Source: Balanoglossus misakiensis (taxonomy: Eukaryota > Hemichordata). Taken from it: a DNA stretch of 64,000 nt. The position numbers and the translations under genes are program-made. Below are positions 50,897 through 64,000 of the stretch, piece after piece; the first letter of the stretch is position 1; every line of letters begins with the position of its first letter. Under the pieces are notes generated by a model. The model was not told the DNA's origin. It saw only the letters and a program-made list of their open reading frames with translations, and did no database searches. Where the stretch lies: assembly GCA_040954595.2 (NCBI GenBank), contig CM082580.2:12648001-12712000 (forward strand), given 5' to 3'.

Positions 50897-52906
50897 ATGA
50901 GTTTCTTTTGCGACGTGTGTAAAGTATCGAACACCTGTGAGGAGAACCACCTCGCTCACTTGAACGGTAAGCAACACCAGAAGAAGTTACGCTATTACCA
51001 TGTTTCATTTCCGTCGTCAAACGACTCATCGACGACGACGCCGCCCGCTAGGGACAATCACGGTCGCGTTCCACCGTCACCCGCGGCCGCGCTTGTTTCT
51101 CATGCAGTCTCGCGAAATCATGCTGAATCAGCACCCGTCGTTTCGTCGAGTTCAAGCGACGCTGACTACGTCGCCGGGAGCTGTCCCGTGTGTTTCGTTC
51201 TGTTCACGGGCCCCGTCAGCGCGGAACAGCACTTAAAAAGCGACAAACACCGAAAGAAGGAACTCGCCAGAGTCAACGCCGGTTTTACCAGCAGCCACTT
51301 CTGTGATATTTGCTCCGTGCCGCTCAACACGCTCGATCAACTGTTGGTGCACCGGGAGAGCCCGAATCACAAAAAACTGGAAGAGAGAAAGAAACTGTTC
51401 CAGAGTAGGCCTGACGGAAATTCAGGGGCGGAAATAAGCGGAGAAGAAAACCAGAAGAGCAGGCCTACGTCAGGTGAGAACGAAAGCCGCACACCCCGGC
51501 CCCAGGGGAATGGTCTGAGCGCATCCCGACCCCAGGGGAATGGTACAAATGGCGTTAGACGGGCCCTGTCTCCAGAATCGAGACGCGAGGTCCAAGGGCC
51601 GTCGCCGAAACGGCAGTCAGAGATGCCTTCAACAACGTACTGCCAATTGTGCGACAAACATTTCTCTGGGCCAGGAAATTCCTTGCAACACTACGCTAGC
51701 GAGAAGCATCGGAAGAAAGCGGCCCATCAACAAGTGGTTGCCGGGACGCATTTTAATACACTTCTCAAATTGGACTCTGGGACAAGGGCCAAGGTCAAAG
51801 CGGACCATCAGCGTAATACCGGGAAGGCTTTCAGTTTTCCCAAGTTCGAACAAAATGAAACAAACGCCGATGCCAAAGAAGACAAGCAGCGCGTTGCCGG
51901 ACCAACTTCGAGTTCCTCGAGTCTCAAAGAAGACGAAATCAACGATGGTGGGGTCATAGCCGATGAACGACTTTCATCTAAGGTGGACCCCACGATGGAA
52001 GTAGACAGAGAAAAGCCCGTTGATGAAGAAACTGCAACCGATGATTCGATTGACGTAAACGATGCAGCCGAGTCGGAGGAACTTCAGGATGGACCAACAT
52101 GTATTGCAGGACAATTGTCGGGGACCGCAGGGAAAAACGACGACGAACAGGAAAGCAGTTCTGATTATGATGAGACGAGCAGCTTCGTGTCAGCGCTCGA
52201 AAGTTTGGATGTAGATATTGACTTTGTCGATGACAAGGAAAGCAAAATAAATGAGCAAAGTAAAAGCGAAAATGAAAGTGGTGAGCCTGGTATCCAACCC
52301 GCTCTGGATGATGGTACCGCTGAGGCGGCAAGTCCTGAAAATGGAGGGGAAGCTACAGAAGTTTGCCAAGATGATGCGTCTGGTGCCAGTGTTTGTGCCG
52401 CGAACGACGGCAAACGGTCATCATCAGCGGAAGAATTCGACAAAGTTTGCGAGCAATATAGGGAGGAGTGGAAGAAATTACTCGCGAACAGGGAGCTGGA
52501 ATGGAGGAATAAATCACATCGCCGTCGCGCGAACAAACCTTCCTCGGTAGAGACAGCGCTATACGTAGACATTGGTAACAACGGAGATAATCCAAACGCG
52601 TCGTTTCCAAAACCGAATTACCATGGGCGCTGCGACCTGTGTTGTGTTGGCTTTACAAGTCCTTCGCATAAGGTATCTCACCTCAATGGTAAACGACACA
52701 GGAAGAAAATGCGAGCCGCTGGTCTCCCGGTGGAAGACGAGCGCATTGATGACATCAGCGTCGTCCAAGACGCGCCTCTGAAGAAAACCATCTACTCTGA
52801 CATCATGAAACATGAAGATGAACTTCTTGAGAGCGTCGTTATTGTGCCAGTTGAAAAAACTCTCGATCTCGGTAACTTGGATAGGAGTGAGGACCCCGAA
52901 GTTTGA
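50897..52906 (+). CDS. Five-finger U1/matrin-type (C2H2, JAZ-like) zinc-finger protein, intronless
   Basis: The ORF gives 669 residues from the ATG at 50897 (MSFFCDVCKV); the frame stays open upstream to 50657 but without an ATG. Five fingers of the long-linker U1/matrin type, C-x2-C-x12-H-x5-H followed by basic residues, are visible: about 5-27 (HLNGKQHQKK), 96-118 (HLKSDKHRKK), 136-158, 249-271 (HYASEKHRKK) and 579-601 (HLNGKRHRKK). The link between fingers 4 and 5 is long, acidic and Ser-rich, probably disordered. A short direct repeat RPQGNG occurs at 201-216. In ZMAT, ZNF346 and ZNF385 proteins such fingers bind double-stranded RNA or RNA-protein complexes in the nucleus; that role here is inferred. 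Absence of introns is unusual among its neighbours. The orthologue is not identified. Confidence 0.85.
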   Translation: MSFFCDVCKVSNTCEENHLAHLNGKQHQKKLRYYHVSFPSSNDSSTTTPPARDNHGRVPPSPAAALVSHAVSRNHAESAPVVSSSSSDADYVAGSCPVCFVLFTGPVSAEQHLKSDKHRKKELARVNAGFTSSHFCDICSVPLNTLDQLLVHRESPNHKKLEERKKLFQSRPDGNSGAEISGEENQKSRPTSGENESRTPRPQGNGLSASRPQGNGTNGVRRALSPESRREVQGPSPKRQSEMPSTTYCQLCDKHFSGPGNSLQHYASEKHRKKAAHQQVVAGTHFNTLLKLDSGTRAKVKADHQRNTGKAFSFPKFEQNETNADAKEDKQRVAGPTSSSSSLKEDEINDGGVIADERLSSKVDPTMEVDREKPVDEETATDDSIDVNDAAESEELQDGPTCIAGQLSGTAGKNDDEQESSSDYDETSSFVSALESLDVDIDFVDDKESKINEQSKSENESGEPGIQPALDDGTAEAASPENGGEATEVCQDDASGASVCAANDGKRSSSAEEFDKVCEQYREEWKKLLANRELEWRNKSHRRRANKPSSVETALYVDIGNNGDNPNASFPKPNYHGRCDLCCVGFTSPSHKVSHLNGKRHRKKMRAAGLPVEDERIDDISVVQDAPLKKTIYSDIMKHEDELLESVVIVPVEKTLDLGNLDRSEDPEV

Positions 52907-54224
52907 CACTGAGAACCTAAGTAATTGCTATAACATTTTTAAAGCTCAAGACAAAGGTGCATGACTTTCCGTCATGATTTTGACGCGGTGAAATATTTCA
53001 AACAGATCTGAGAGTAAATCGAGCAATATGAGCTTCTTTATAGCAAAATTTTAACCTCAAAAAATACTATTTTATATTTTTCATTTGCAGTAAATGCAAA
53101 TAACGGGTATTTTCATGTTAAGATGTATTTTTAAAATGTTAATTAATGGCGTATCGCTCAGGTAAATGTGGTTACATAACGCTGTTACATGTTCACTCCA
53201 GCATCATGTAACCTCGACTAGAAGTTTAACCTTTCGAAAAAAGCAGAGTTTAGGCTACACGTCAAGAGAATGTCAAATTATCTATTGACCAAAGAATCAC
53301 TGTTTGCTATATTGTTCTAAAATATTGAACGGGCGAAAAATTTTATGACAAGCAGTACCCGAGTTTGTAGTTGACTCCACACGTGTACTGTGGTCGCGAT
53401 TGCTAGCTATATACCTGTCTGTGGTGGAAAGGTGAACCTCGGAGACTTTTTACACGTGCAATGCTATTCCATAGCAACGCGGAAGCCTTTCCGCCATGTT
53501 GTTTTACGTTTTAGTAAACATAATTTAGCAGAATTCATGAGCTACATCTATGGGTACCAGGTGCAATGAAAAGTTACATAACAGTAACGATAACTACAAG
53601 AGAACTTTAGACTCCTGTATTTTCTGGCAACAAGTTCACTGTAGTCGTCGGACTAATTCATTACATTTTCAAACTCCAAAACGCACTAACCACAAATAAT
53701 GCTATTTTATGCTGCTATGGTCTCCTATTTTGAGAGAATTCATGAACGATAAGACAGTCATTATCACATATCGCTCAATCTCACAATCTTGGCTGCTTCT
53801 CTTAATCCTGTATTTGTATGTACGTACAAGGTGTTACGCAAACGAGTCGAACTCGCGGTGCCTTTGCTGTCACAAAGTTTACGACCGACTCAGGATACAA
53901 ACAGAAGAAGTAAATATTAAAATTTCTAGCTCTCTTTACTTTGAATAATGGCTTTGATAGCCGATAATCGTAAAGCAATAATGGTTAAACATCATCTCAA
54001 AGACAAACGAATTATTACTTATACCAAAGAATTTTATGAAATGTGGCCCGATTGTTAATGGTAAGAATTATCAAGTCTAATATAATTAATTAATAGTAAC
54101 TCATTTACCTGCCAAATGGACATTTCGATAATATAGGGGCCTAAATGTATTAATGTAACAGTGTCTCAGCTAAAAGAAATGCGACAATAAATGATGTACA
54201 ATTACGCTTTTGTTAACAAGCTTA
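52907..54224. other. Intergenic after zinc-finger gene
   Basis: AT-rich sequence holding the 3' UTR of the zinc-finger gene. No clear gene, RNA or repeat was seen. Confidence 0.5.
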
Positions 54225-54230
54225 TTTATT
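54225..54230 (-). terminator. Candidate PLK1 poly(A) signal
   Basis: TTTATT on the plus strand (AATAAA on the minus strand) lies 1.58 kb after the PLK1 stop codon. It would give a long 3' UTR (about 54205-55805). Confidence 0.45.
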
Positions 54231-55805
54231 GAAAAGTCAACTTTTTACAAATGGGAAATACTCTCCACACAAAAGAATTTAACATCAAAGCAAAGAAAGC
54301 TACAGGCAGATTTTCTTTTACATTACAGTTCATGATAAGGGTTAGACTCGGGAATCCAATTGCTTGTTGGTGGTGTAGGGATTTCCCTTATTCAGATCAC
54401 ACAATGACTCGGGCAGTTTGATTTGGAATGAAGTTGTGCCAAAAGTTATTAAGAGTTGAACATAATTGGAATCTGTCAAGTCAGAACAAGATTTCTTCAT
54501 TTTTTTATCAGCATGGGTGTTCACATTTAATTATGTGGGTCCCCTATAAAACTCAATTTCCAAACAAGATGTTTGAGGGCGCCGGCGGCCATTTTTAGAA
54601 CTTGGATACCGACAGCATGCGCACCAGCAAGCTACAGGATTCTTTCCCAGTCTAATGCTCGACAACGACAGACAGAGACACGAAGATGGACAGACAGACA
54701 GAGAAGCAAAGTAAAAAAATAAGGTAAAACATTGCAACAAACATGCTATAAACACCATCTATTTACAAGGGTAATATCAGTGCTGCAGTAATCTTCATTA
54801 GACTCAAGAAGGGATAGGCAAATGACAGCAAATATATTCTTGAATTCACACCCATGCGGAGTGTTTACAGAATGGAAAGAACCATTGAAAGTGTGATACA
54901 AACATTAGCACTGTTCAAATCCATTCTATCTATTAGTATTACAGTACCCTGTGAATGGTCAAGTTCTCGTGAATATCAAATAGCAACACCTCTGAGATAA
55001 CATGGTGGTAACTTACATCACAGGAAAATAATACCGCAAATTTGGCAACAAAAACTTCAACAGCATCTAATACTTTTCCGTACAAAACAACTTTGACTGA
55101 ATCAATCTTTGAAAATACCTAATTGTAATTGTGACAATACTATTTCATATGAACCAATGTGGAGAAAAATCTTCAATTTGAACAAAAGTAGCATGATGCG
55201 GTAAATGCAAGGTCAGTGTCATTTCAGCATTCTCAAATCTATAATACAAACATTTCTGAATACATGTTTCACTCATTGAGTCCGCCCCCCCCCCACCATT
55301 ATGTCTATAATGCACATCTTAAAGGGTTCTGTCAATCACAAGAGAAGAGTGAATTTTTTGTAACAGACATCTAGTCACACACAGAGTTGATTTTTCTAGC
55401 AGGTGATTGCATTATTCAACTGGGCATGAACCGCACATAGAAACTAGTTGTAACCACCGGAGCTCAGAAGGAGAAAACTATACAAAAACTTGTCTACCAT
55501 GACCACAAAACAGTAAAAGTAAGAAAGAAAAACAAAATCGGTACTCAACAACCTATTTCTCGGCAATATAACTACCCTACATAAATATTATTGGATAAAA
55601 TATAGACAATTTTTCTCTTCATAGACTTCTGACAGAAAAGAAAGTTGGCCATGGTCATAAATCATTCATATTACACACATTTTGGATTTCTGTGAAGGCC
55701 AACAAGGCTTCATAAAAAAGCCCCCCCCCCCCCCAAATTAGTCATGAAACTATCAAAGAAGAATTGCCCCTGAATTTGAAGATTGTCTTCATAATTTTGA
55801 CAAAT
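54231..55805 (-). other. Probable PLK1 3' UTR
   Basis: No coding sequence. Two plus-strand C runs, C10 at 55285-55294 and C14 at 55721-55734, would be G10 and G14 in the PLK1 mRNA, the latter about 70 nt after the stop codon. The extent depends on the inferred poly(A) signal at 54225. Confidence 0.4.
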
Positions 55806-59828
<4,023 letters not shown>

Positions 59829-60164
59829 TGTTGCTTTTTAGACTTGATTTCTGACAAAACTGTAATGGCGACTCAAAATACTACCGTTCTGATCCCAAAT
59901 ATTCTCTGCGATTGCAAAATATTGGTCGAAATCGAACGGATTCTCCAGTACTACCTTGTGTTCATTTCAAGAATGAACAGCGTTTGAAATGACCGGTTCG
60001 TGTTCCAACAACACTCTGATTGGTTGAGGTTGGAAAAGAATGTGGGCGTTGATTGGTCGGTCTCGGTTTTTTAAATTCTAATATTCCAAATATGGCAAAC
60101 GTAATCTCGCGAGAGACTTATGGATATGAGAGTTCACCATCTTGGGTCAAGGGTCAACAGCAGC
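59829..60164. promoter_or_regulatory. Bidirectional PLK1/PINX1 promoter
   Basis: 336 bp separate the two start codons. Motifs: ATTGG (CCAAT in PLK1 orientation) at 59921-59925, 60019-60023 and 60052-60056, spaced 98 and 33 bp; TTTGAA (CHR-like) at 59983-59988; and the palindrome TCTCGCGAGA at 60105-60114. CCAAT boxes spaced about 30-35 bp with a CHR are typical of G2/M promoters bound by NF-Y and MuvB/DREAM. TCTCGCGAGA is a conserved CpG-promoter motif bound by BANP in vertebrates. Confidence 0.65.
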
Positions 60165-62595
60165 ATGGCGATGTTGGCTGGCCAGAAGAGTCGCCAAAAG
60201 TGGTCTTCGGACCCTAGAAACACATTTTGGGCGAATGGTAGGTATTACAAGTGCATTATATTGTGAAATGATCAGGTCGACTACGGTTTAAAAAGTCGCC
60301 ACGATATGTAGAGGGTGTGCGACAGTAGAGGTCGTAGTACTCCCCGACTGGCCCAACTGTGTAGTGTAGTGAAACCATGATCTGCATCAGTGCATGATGA
60401 TGCTCTCTTTCATCTCATGAACTTCACTTCACAACAGAGATGACTTTTACTGACAATATAAACAAGAACATGCGGAATGAATGTGGCCCAAAGTATTTAA
60501 CACATAGGGGTGTCTTTGTGACGCACACTCATCCCTACTCATTTTTGTTTAGATTCAGACAAGTTTGGTCAGCGAATGCTGCAAAAGATGGGATGGCAAC
60601 CTGGGAAAGGACTTGGTTCAAAACAACATGGAAGAACAGAACACGTCAAGATCACGAAGAAAGATGACAATTTAGGTAAAAACTTTCACCCTGTTCTTCC
60701 ACGAGGAAATGGCGAGTGGTTCTTTTAACCATGATTGTTTTACCTGGCCACCTTTGGTCAACTATCATACCAGCACTCATATTTATGTGTAATATGATCC
60801 CACAACTTCTTACTTGTCAGGTTTGGGAGCTAGTTTCAAATCAGAAGATAACTGGCTAGCTCACCAGGATGATTTCAACTCTTTGCTGACCAAGCTGAAT
60901 GAAAACTATGCCAGTAATGTCACTACCACAACACCAGAAGATTCAAATACTGAAGCTACAAGTCTTGAAGAAAGATCCAAAAGTTCCAAAAAGAGAGTGC
61001 AGTGAGTACTTTGTGTTGATGTTGACTGTACGTTGATTGTACTGTAACTTGTATTGAAAAGAACTTCTGAAAATTAAGATGAGTGATCTGCATGTAACAA
61101 TGTTAAATCGTCAGTCCATTCTCTGTTCTTCATCTTCATGACAGCTATAAGAGGTTCACTAGAGGCAAAGATCTGAGTTCGTACAGTAATAAGGACTTAG
61201 CATGCATCATGGGTACACAGCCTGTCAGCCAATCAGCTTCAAGAAGTCCAGAGAGAAATGTTGCGAATGAAGAGGCAGAGGTAGGTTTCATTTGGTGATG
61301 TGTTAGTTACTGCTGCAACAAGATGGAATGGACAGAATGTTACATAGAAGAATGTCCACAAAATGATTTTCATAATGTTTATTTTTTATCAGGCTGAGAG
61401 TTCTGAGAATGGCAGTTCAAGTTCATCGCCTTCCCACGGTATTGTGACTGTCACAAGTTCTCAGAGTCTGCAGGATTACTTCTCACAAAAGATGGCTGGT
61501 TTGAATGGCAAGAAGAGAGATTCGACAGCAGAGCTGGGTGAGGCTACAGAAGAGGACATCAACGGCGACAGTTCGGATGGTGGTATATGGATGGGAGGGA
61601 AGGCCAGAGATGAAGATGGGGGTGTTAAGAAGGAAAAAAAGAAGAAGAGAAAGAAGAAGAAGAAGCAGGAGGAAGAAAGTCAAGAACTCACAGACAAGAA
61701 AGAGCAACAGACTTGCGACAAGAAAGATGCTGGCTCTGAAGGTGATAGCTCGAGTGTGACACCTTCCGATGGTTTTGTGACGGTCACAAGTTCTCAGAAT
61801 TTACAAGAATACTTTGCTCAGAAGATGGCTGCTTTGAAAGACAAACGGAATGGTTCGTCAGCGGAGCTCAATAAGGATCCAGTGGCCAGTAGTATGAATG
61901 GTGGCGAGTCTGAGGATGTTGTGTTTATTGGAATGGAAAGCAACATTGATGTTGATGGCTGTGTGGGTCAGAAAAAGGAAAAGAAGAAAAAGAAGAAGCG
62001 AAAGGAAGAAACTTTGAAAGACCGTGATGATAATGATGATGAAACAGCCCAAGGGTCTTCTGATAAGGCTGAAATCACAGAAATAGTTGGGGGGAAAATT
62101 CAGGAGCTCAATAAAAAGAAAAAGAAGTCTAAGAAAAGAAAGCACAAAGACAATGACAGTAATTTTGTAAATGATTCAAATTCAGTGACCAGTGACAGAA
62201 AGAGACAGAAAATGGCGACCGTAGAGGTAGATAAAAATTCACCAATCAAAACTAATGATGAGGATTCTGATGTTGTGTTTCTTGGTAAGAGAGACGCAAA
62301 TGATGACTGCATTGGTGGAAAGAAAGAAAAAAGGAAAAAGAACAAGAAGAGAAACAAAGATGGCTGTGTGAAAATTGACGAGGAAAATGATGCGATGCTA
62401 ACTGACGAGAAGGAAGTTTGCATTAAAGGAGTCGAAATTCAAGAAGTCACGAAGAAGAAAAAGAAATCAAAGAAAAGAAAACATTGTAATGATGACGATG
62501 AAAGTGGAAGAACTGCTCAGAATGTCCCAACTAAATGTGCTGAAGTAGATCACAGCAAAAAGAATAAGAAAAAGAAGCAAAAAAGTAAAGACTGA
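60165..62595 (+). CDS. PINX1: PIN2/TERF1-interacting telomerase inhibitor 1, enlarged (five exons)
   Basis: Exons: 60165-60237, 60553-60675, 60821-61001, 61145-61280 and 61393-62595. Phases close to 571 residues; human PINX1 is 328. The N-terminus MAMLAGQKSRQKWSSDP matches the family. The G-patch follows (about 24-70: SDKFGQRMLQKMGWQPGKGLG, NLGLGASF), then EDNWLAHQDDF and a KRFTRGKDLSSYS segment equal to human MKFTKGKDLSS. The large last exon carries two copies of the TID-type motif (SSQSLQDYFSQKM about 193-205, SSQNLQEYFAQKM about 304-316; human has one) and three repeats of an acidic IG/LG-x-Asp segment followed by a lysine-rich block. PINX1 is nucleolar; it stimulates the DHX15/Prp43-type helicase through its G-patch and in vertebrates binds TRF1 and restrains telomerase. 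The extra length is lysine/glutamate-rich and nucleolar-type. Confidence 0.95.
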
Positions 62596-62631
62596 TTAAT
62601 TTTACCTCAAATGTATGAACAGCGGGTATTT

Positions 62632-62646
62632 AATAAATGTAATAAA
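62632..62646 (+). terminator. PINX1 poly(A) signals
   Basis: Two AATAAA hexamers, 62632-62637 and 62641-62646, start 37 bp after the PINX1 stop codon. Confidence 0.7.
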
Positions 62647-63838
62647 AAGTATTGTACTTGATACTTGTGGTATTAATTGCATCATTTTGTGTACATGCAT
62701 TTCATTAGCCAAACTGATGACGTAATGGTCCAACGTGGGGATAAGAAACAAAATTGGCCTGGAATAAAAAAGAACCAGGAATAGCATTTTGGATGTACAG
62801 TTCCGTCAGTTAATTGGTTGGTTGGTTGGTTTCACATATTCTACCAGTATGATTCGGCCAATACTCGGACCGGTCATCGACGGATTTCGACAGGTACGCC
62901 CTCTTCAGGCAATGGTGTTCATTGCGTGGTCGCATGAGGCCACCGACAGCGTAGTGTTGATGGGCGGGCATTTGTAAATTGTAACCCGGTAGTGTAAACA
63001 CCAAGAGTTCGGAGTTCGAGGTGAAGTCGTCAGCAAACCCTTTTCCTTGTTTCCTCAAGTAAAACAACCCTGCCGTGTTCGTGACCACAAAGTTCGTCCA
63101 ACGCTGGTAAGTCATATTTTTGTGGCCAATCTTCCGTCTGAAATACTGACACGAACATTTCATAACGTCCGAACGCGAACGGTGGTCTCATCACATTATC
63201 GTGCGGCCGGGGATGTCACACTGCTCGGCCCGTGGTAAAGGCCGTGGCCAAGTGGTCACTGGGGGATGGTTTGTAAAACATAAAAACTGTTGTGTACGTG
63301 TAGATCCCGTCGTCATACACTGTTATGTCCATTTCAGTAATTGACAATAGTTACACAGCTCACAGTACAGGTGTGTGCAACAAATCCTGCCACTTGCTAC
63401 ATTTCCAATTTATTAGAATAATAGGAGATAAAAATGAAACACACATAGTTAGAATGATTGATGGTAAAACTCAGTGAGATATTAACGAAATATTTTCCGT
63501 GCAATGTTGATTGGTCCATTTTCTACTCGTCGTAGGATATGGTTCTGTATAATTAGCAGGTTGAATTTCTCCATTTTTGACCATAGTCTAGAACAGCAGC
63601 TGTGCTGATTATTACAATATACAGGTAGTATCGGAAAGGTTTTAAAAATAACCTATTACGTCATGGTCACAAACTCGTACACGTGTGTAGTGTTGGCAGT
63701 CTGGTAACTGAATTACAAATTATGAATGAGATCAACGCTGCTTGTGGTGTACAATAACTAAATCTGTGGTAATAATCTCAAATGAATCTCTTGTAGCTCA
63801 CAATCAAAGTTAAAACACTATCCATTTGATGATTTCAG
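62647..63838. other. Intergenic / 5' region of the last gene
   Basis: No protein family was recognised. A T-rich tract ending GATTTCAG (63831-63838) looks like a splice acceptor just before the 5' UTR of the next gene, so an upstream non-coding exon probably lies in this interval. The patch 62860-63250 is GC-richer and may be its promoter. Confidence 0.4.
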
Positions 63839-63886
63839 ATTGATACATAGCCAAGAAGAAAAGTAAATCAAGACTAGTTCATCACT

Positions 63887-64000
63887 ATGAGTAGAGGCAG
63901 TCGCCATGGTAATGATTATGATGATGAAGATGTTTTATACGAACATCCAGGTGGCAGACATGACCAACGGACATTGCTGGGGAACCAGGTGAAAAAGAGT
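63887..64000 (+). CDS. First coding exon of an unidentified gene (partial)
   Basis: ATG at 63887 opens a frame running to the window end: MSRGSRHGNDYDDEDVLYEH and on to LLGNQVKKS. Stop codons precede the ATG and a probable acceptor AG is at 63837-63838, which supports this as the true start in a second exon. The CAG|GTGAAA near 63990 could be a donor site. The acidic Tyr/Asp-rich start is too short for a family call; I considered HBS1-like and other N-termini but none is convincing. Confidence 0.45.
   Translation, partial: MSRGSRHGNDYDDEDVLYEHPGGRHDQRTLLGNQVKKS

Noticed and set aside
51978-52581. Minus-strand ORFs opposite the zinc-finger gene
   Set aside because: Shadows of the acidic linker of the plus-strand ORF; no start context or domains.
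62810-63163. 117-codon minus-strand ORF downstream of PINX1
   Set aside because: No recognisable domain, and it lies in the probable promoter region of the next gene.

Overview
The window looks like nuclear DNA of a marine invertebrate deuterostome (hemichordate-, echinoderm- or amphioxus-like). The genes are intron-rich with vertebrate-type exon phases, and their products are close to vertebrate proteins. Intergenic space is long and AT-rich, and ACATGTAC-type palindromes, G/C homopolymers and short microsatellites are scattered throughout. The species cannot be fixed from sequence alone. No prokaryotic operon, CRISPR array, rRNA or intact transposon ORF was seen.

Layout: (1) 211-2045 (+): the 3' part of a betaine-homocysteine methyltransferase gene. 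(2) 2200-2874 (-): a single-exon NAT8-type GNAT acetyltransferase, tail to tail with BHMT. (3) 4052-6161 (+): a five-exon gene for a Cys-rich, very acidic single-pass membrane protein that I could not assign to a named family. (4) 7210-23682 (-): a complete 10-exon CATIP gene (cilium/actin factor). (5) 24689-27215 (+): a 7-exon mitochondrial amidoxime-reducing component (MOSC) gene, divergent from CATIP. (6) 28361-47949 (-): a complete 18-exon GABA-B receptor with a 10.8 kb first intron. (7) 50897-52906 (+): an intronless five-finger U1/matrin-type zinc-finger protein. (8) 55806-59828 (-): a complete 12-exon Polo-like kinase 1. (9) 60165-62595 (+): a 5-exon PINX1 gene, head to head with PLK1. 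(10) 63887-end (+): the first coding exon of an unidentified gene.

I rebuilt the exon structures by hand from GT/AG sites, reading-frame phase and recalled family sequences. In every multi-exon gene the phases close. Predicted lengths are CATIP 397, MARC 334, GABA-B receptor 933, PLK1 599, PINX1 571 and the acidic membrane protein 416 residues.

The genes do not form one pathway and I see no human-like synteny. Two head-to-head pairs are notable: CATIP/MARC about 1 kb apart, and PLK1/PINX1 336 bp apart. The most interesting observations are the acidic membrane protein, a duplicated telomerase-inhibitor-like motif in PINX1, the structured PLK1/PINX1 promoter (TCTCGCGAGA plus phased CCAAT boxes), RFX X-box-like sites by CATIP, a near-perfect foldback hairpin in GABA-B receptor intron 1, and a BHMT that stops before its usual C-terminal extension.
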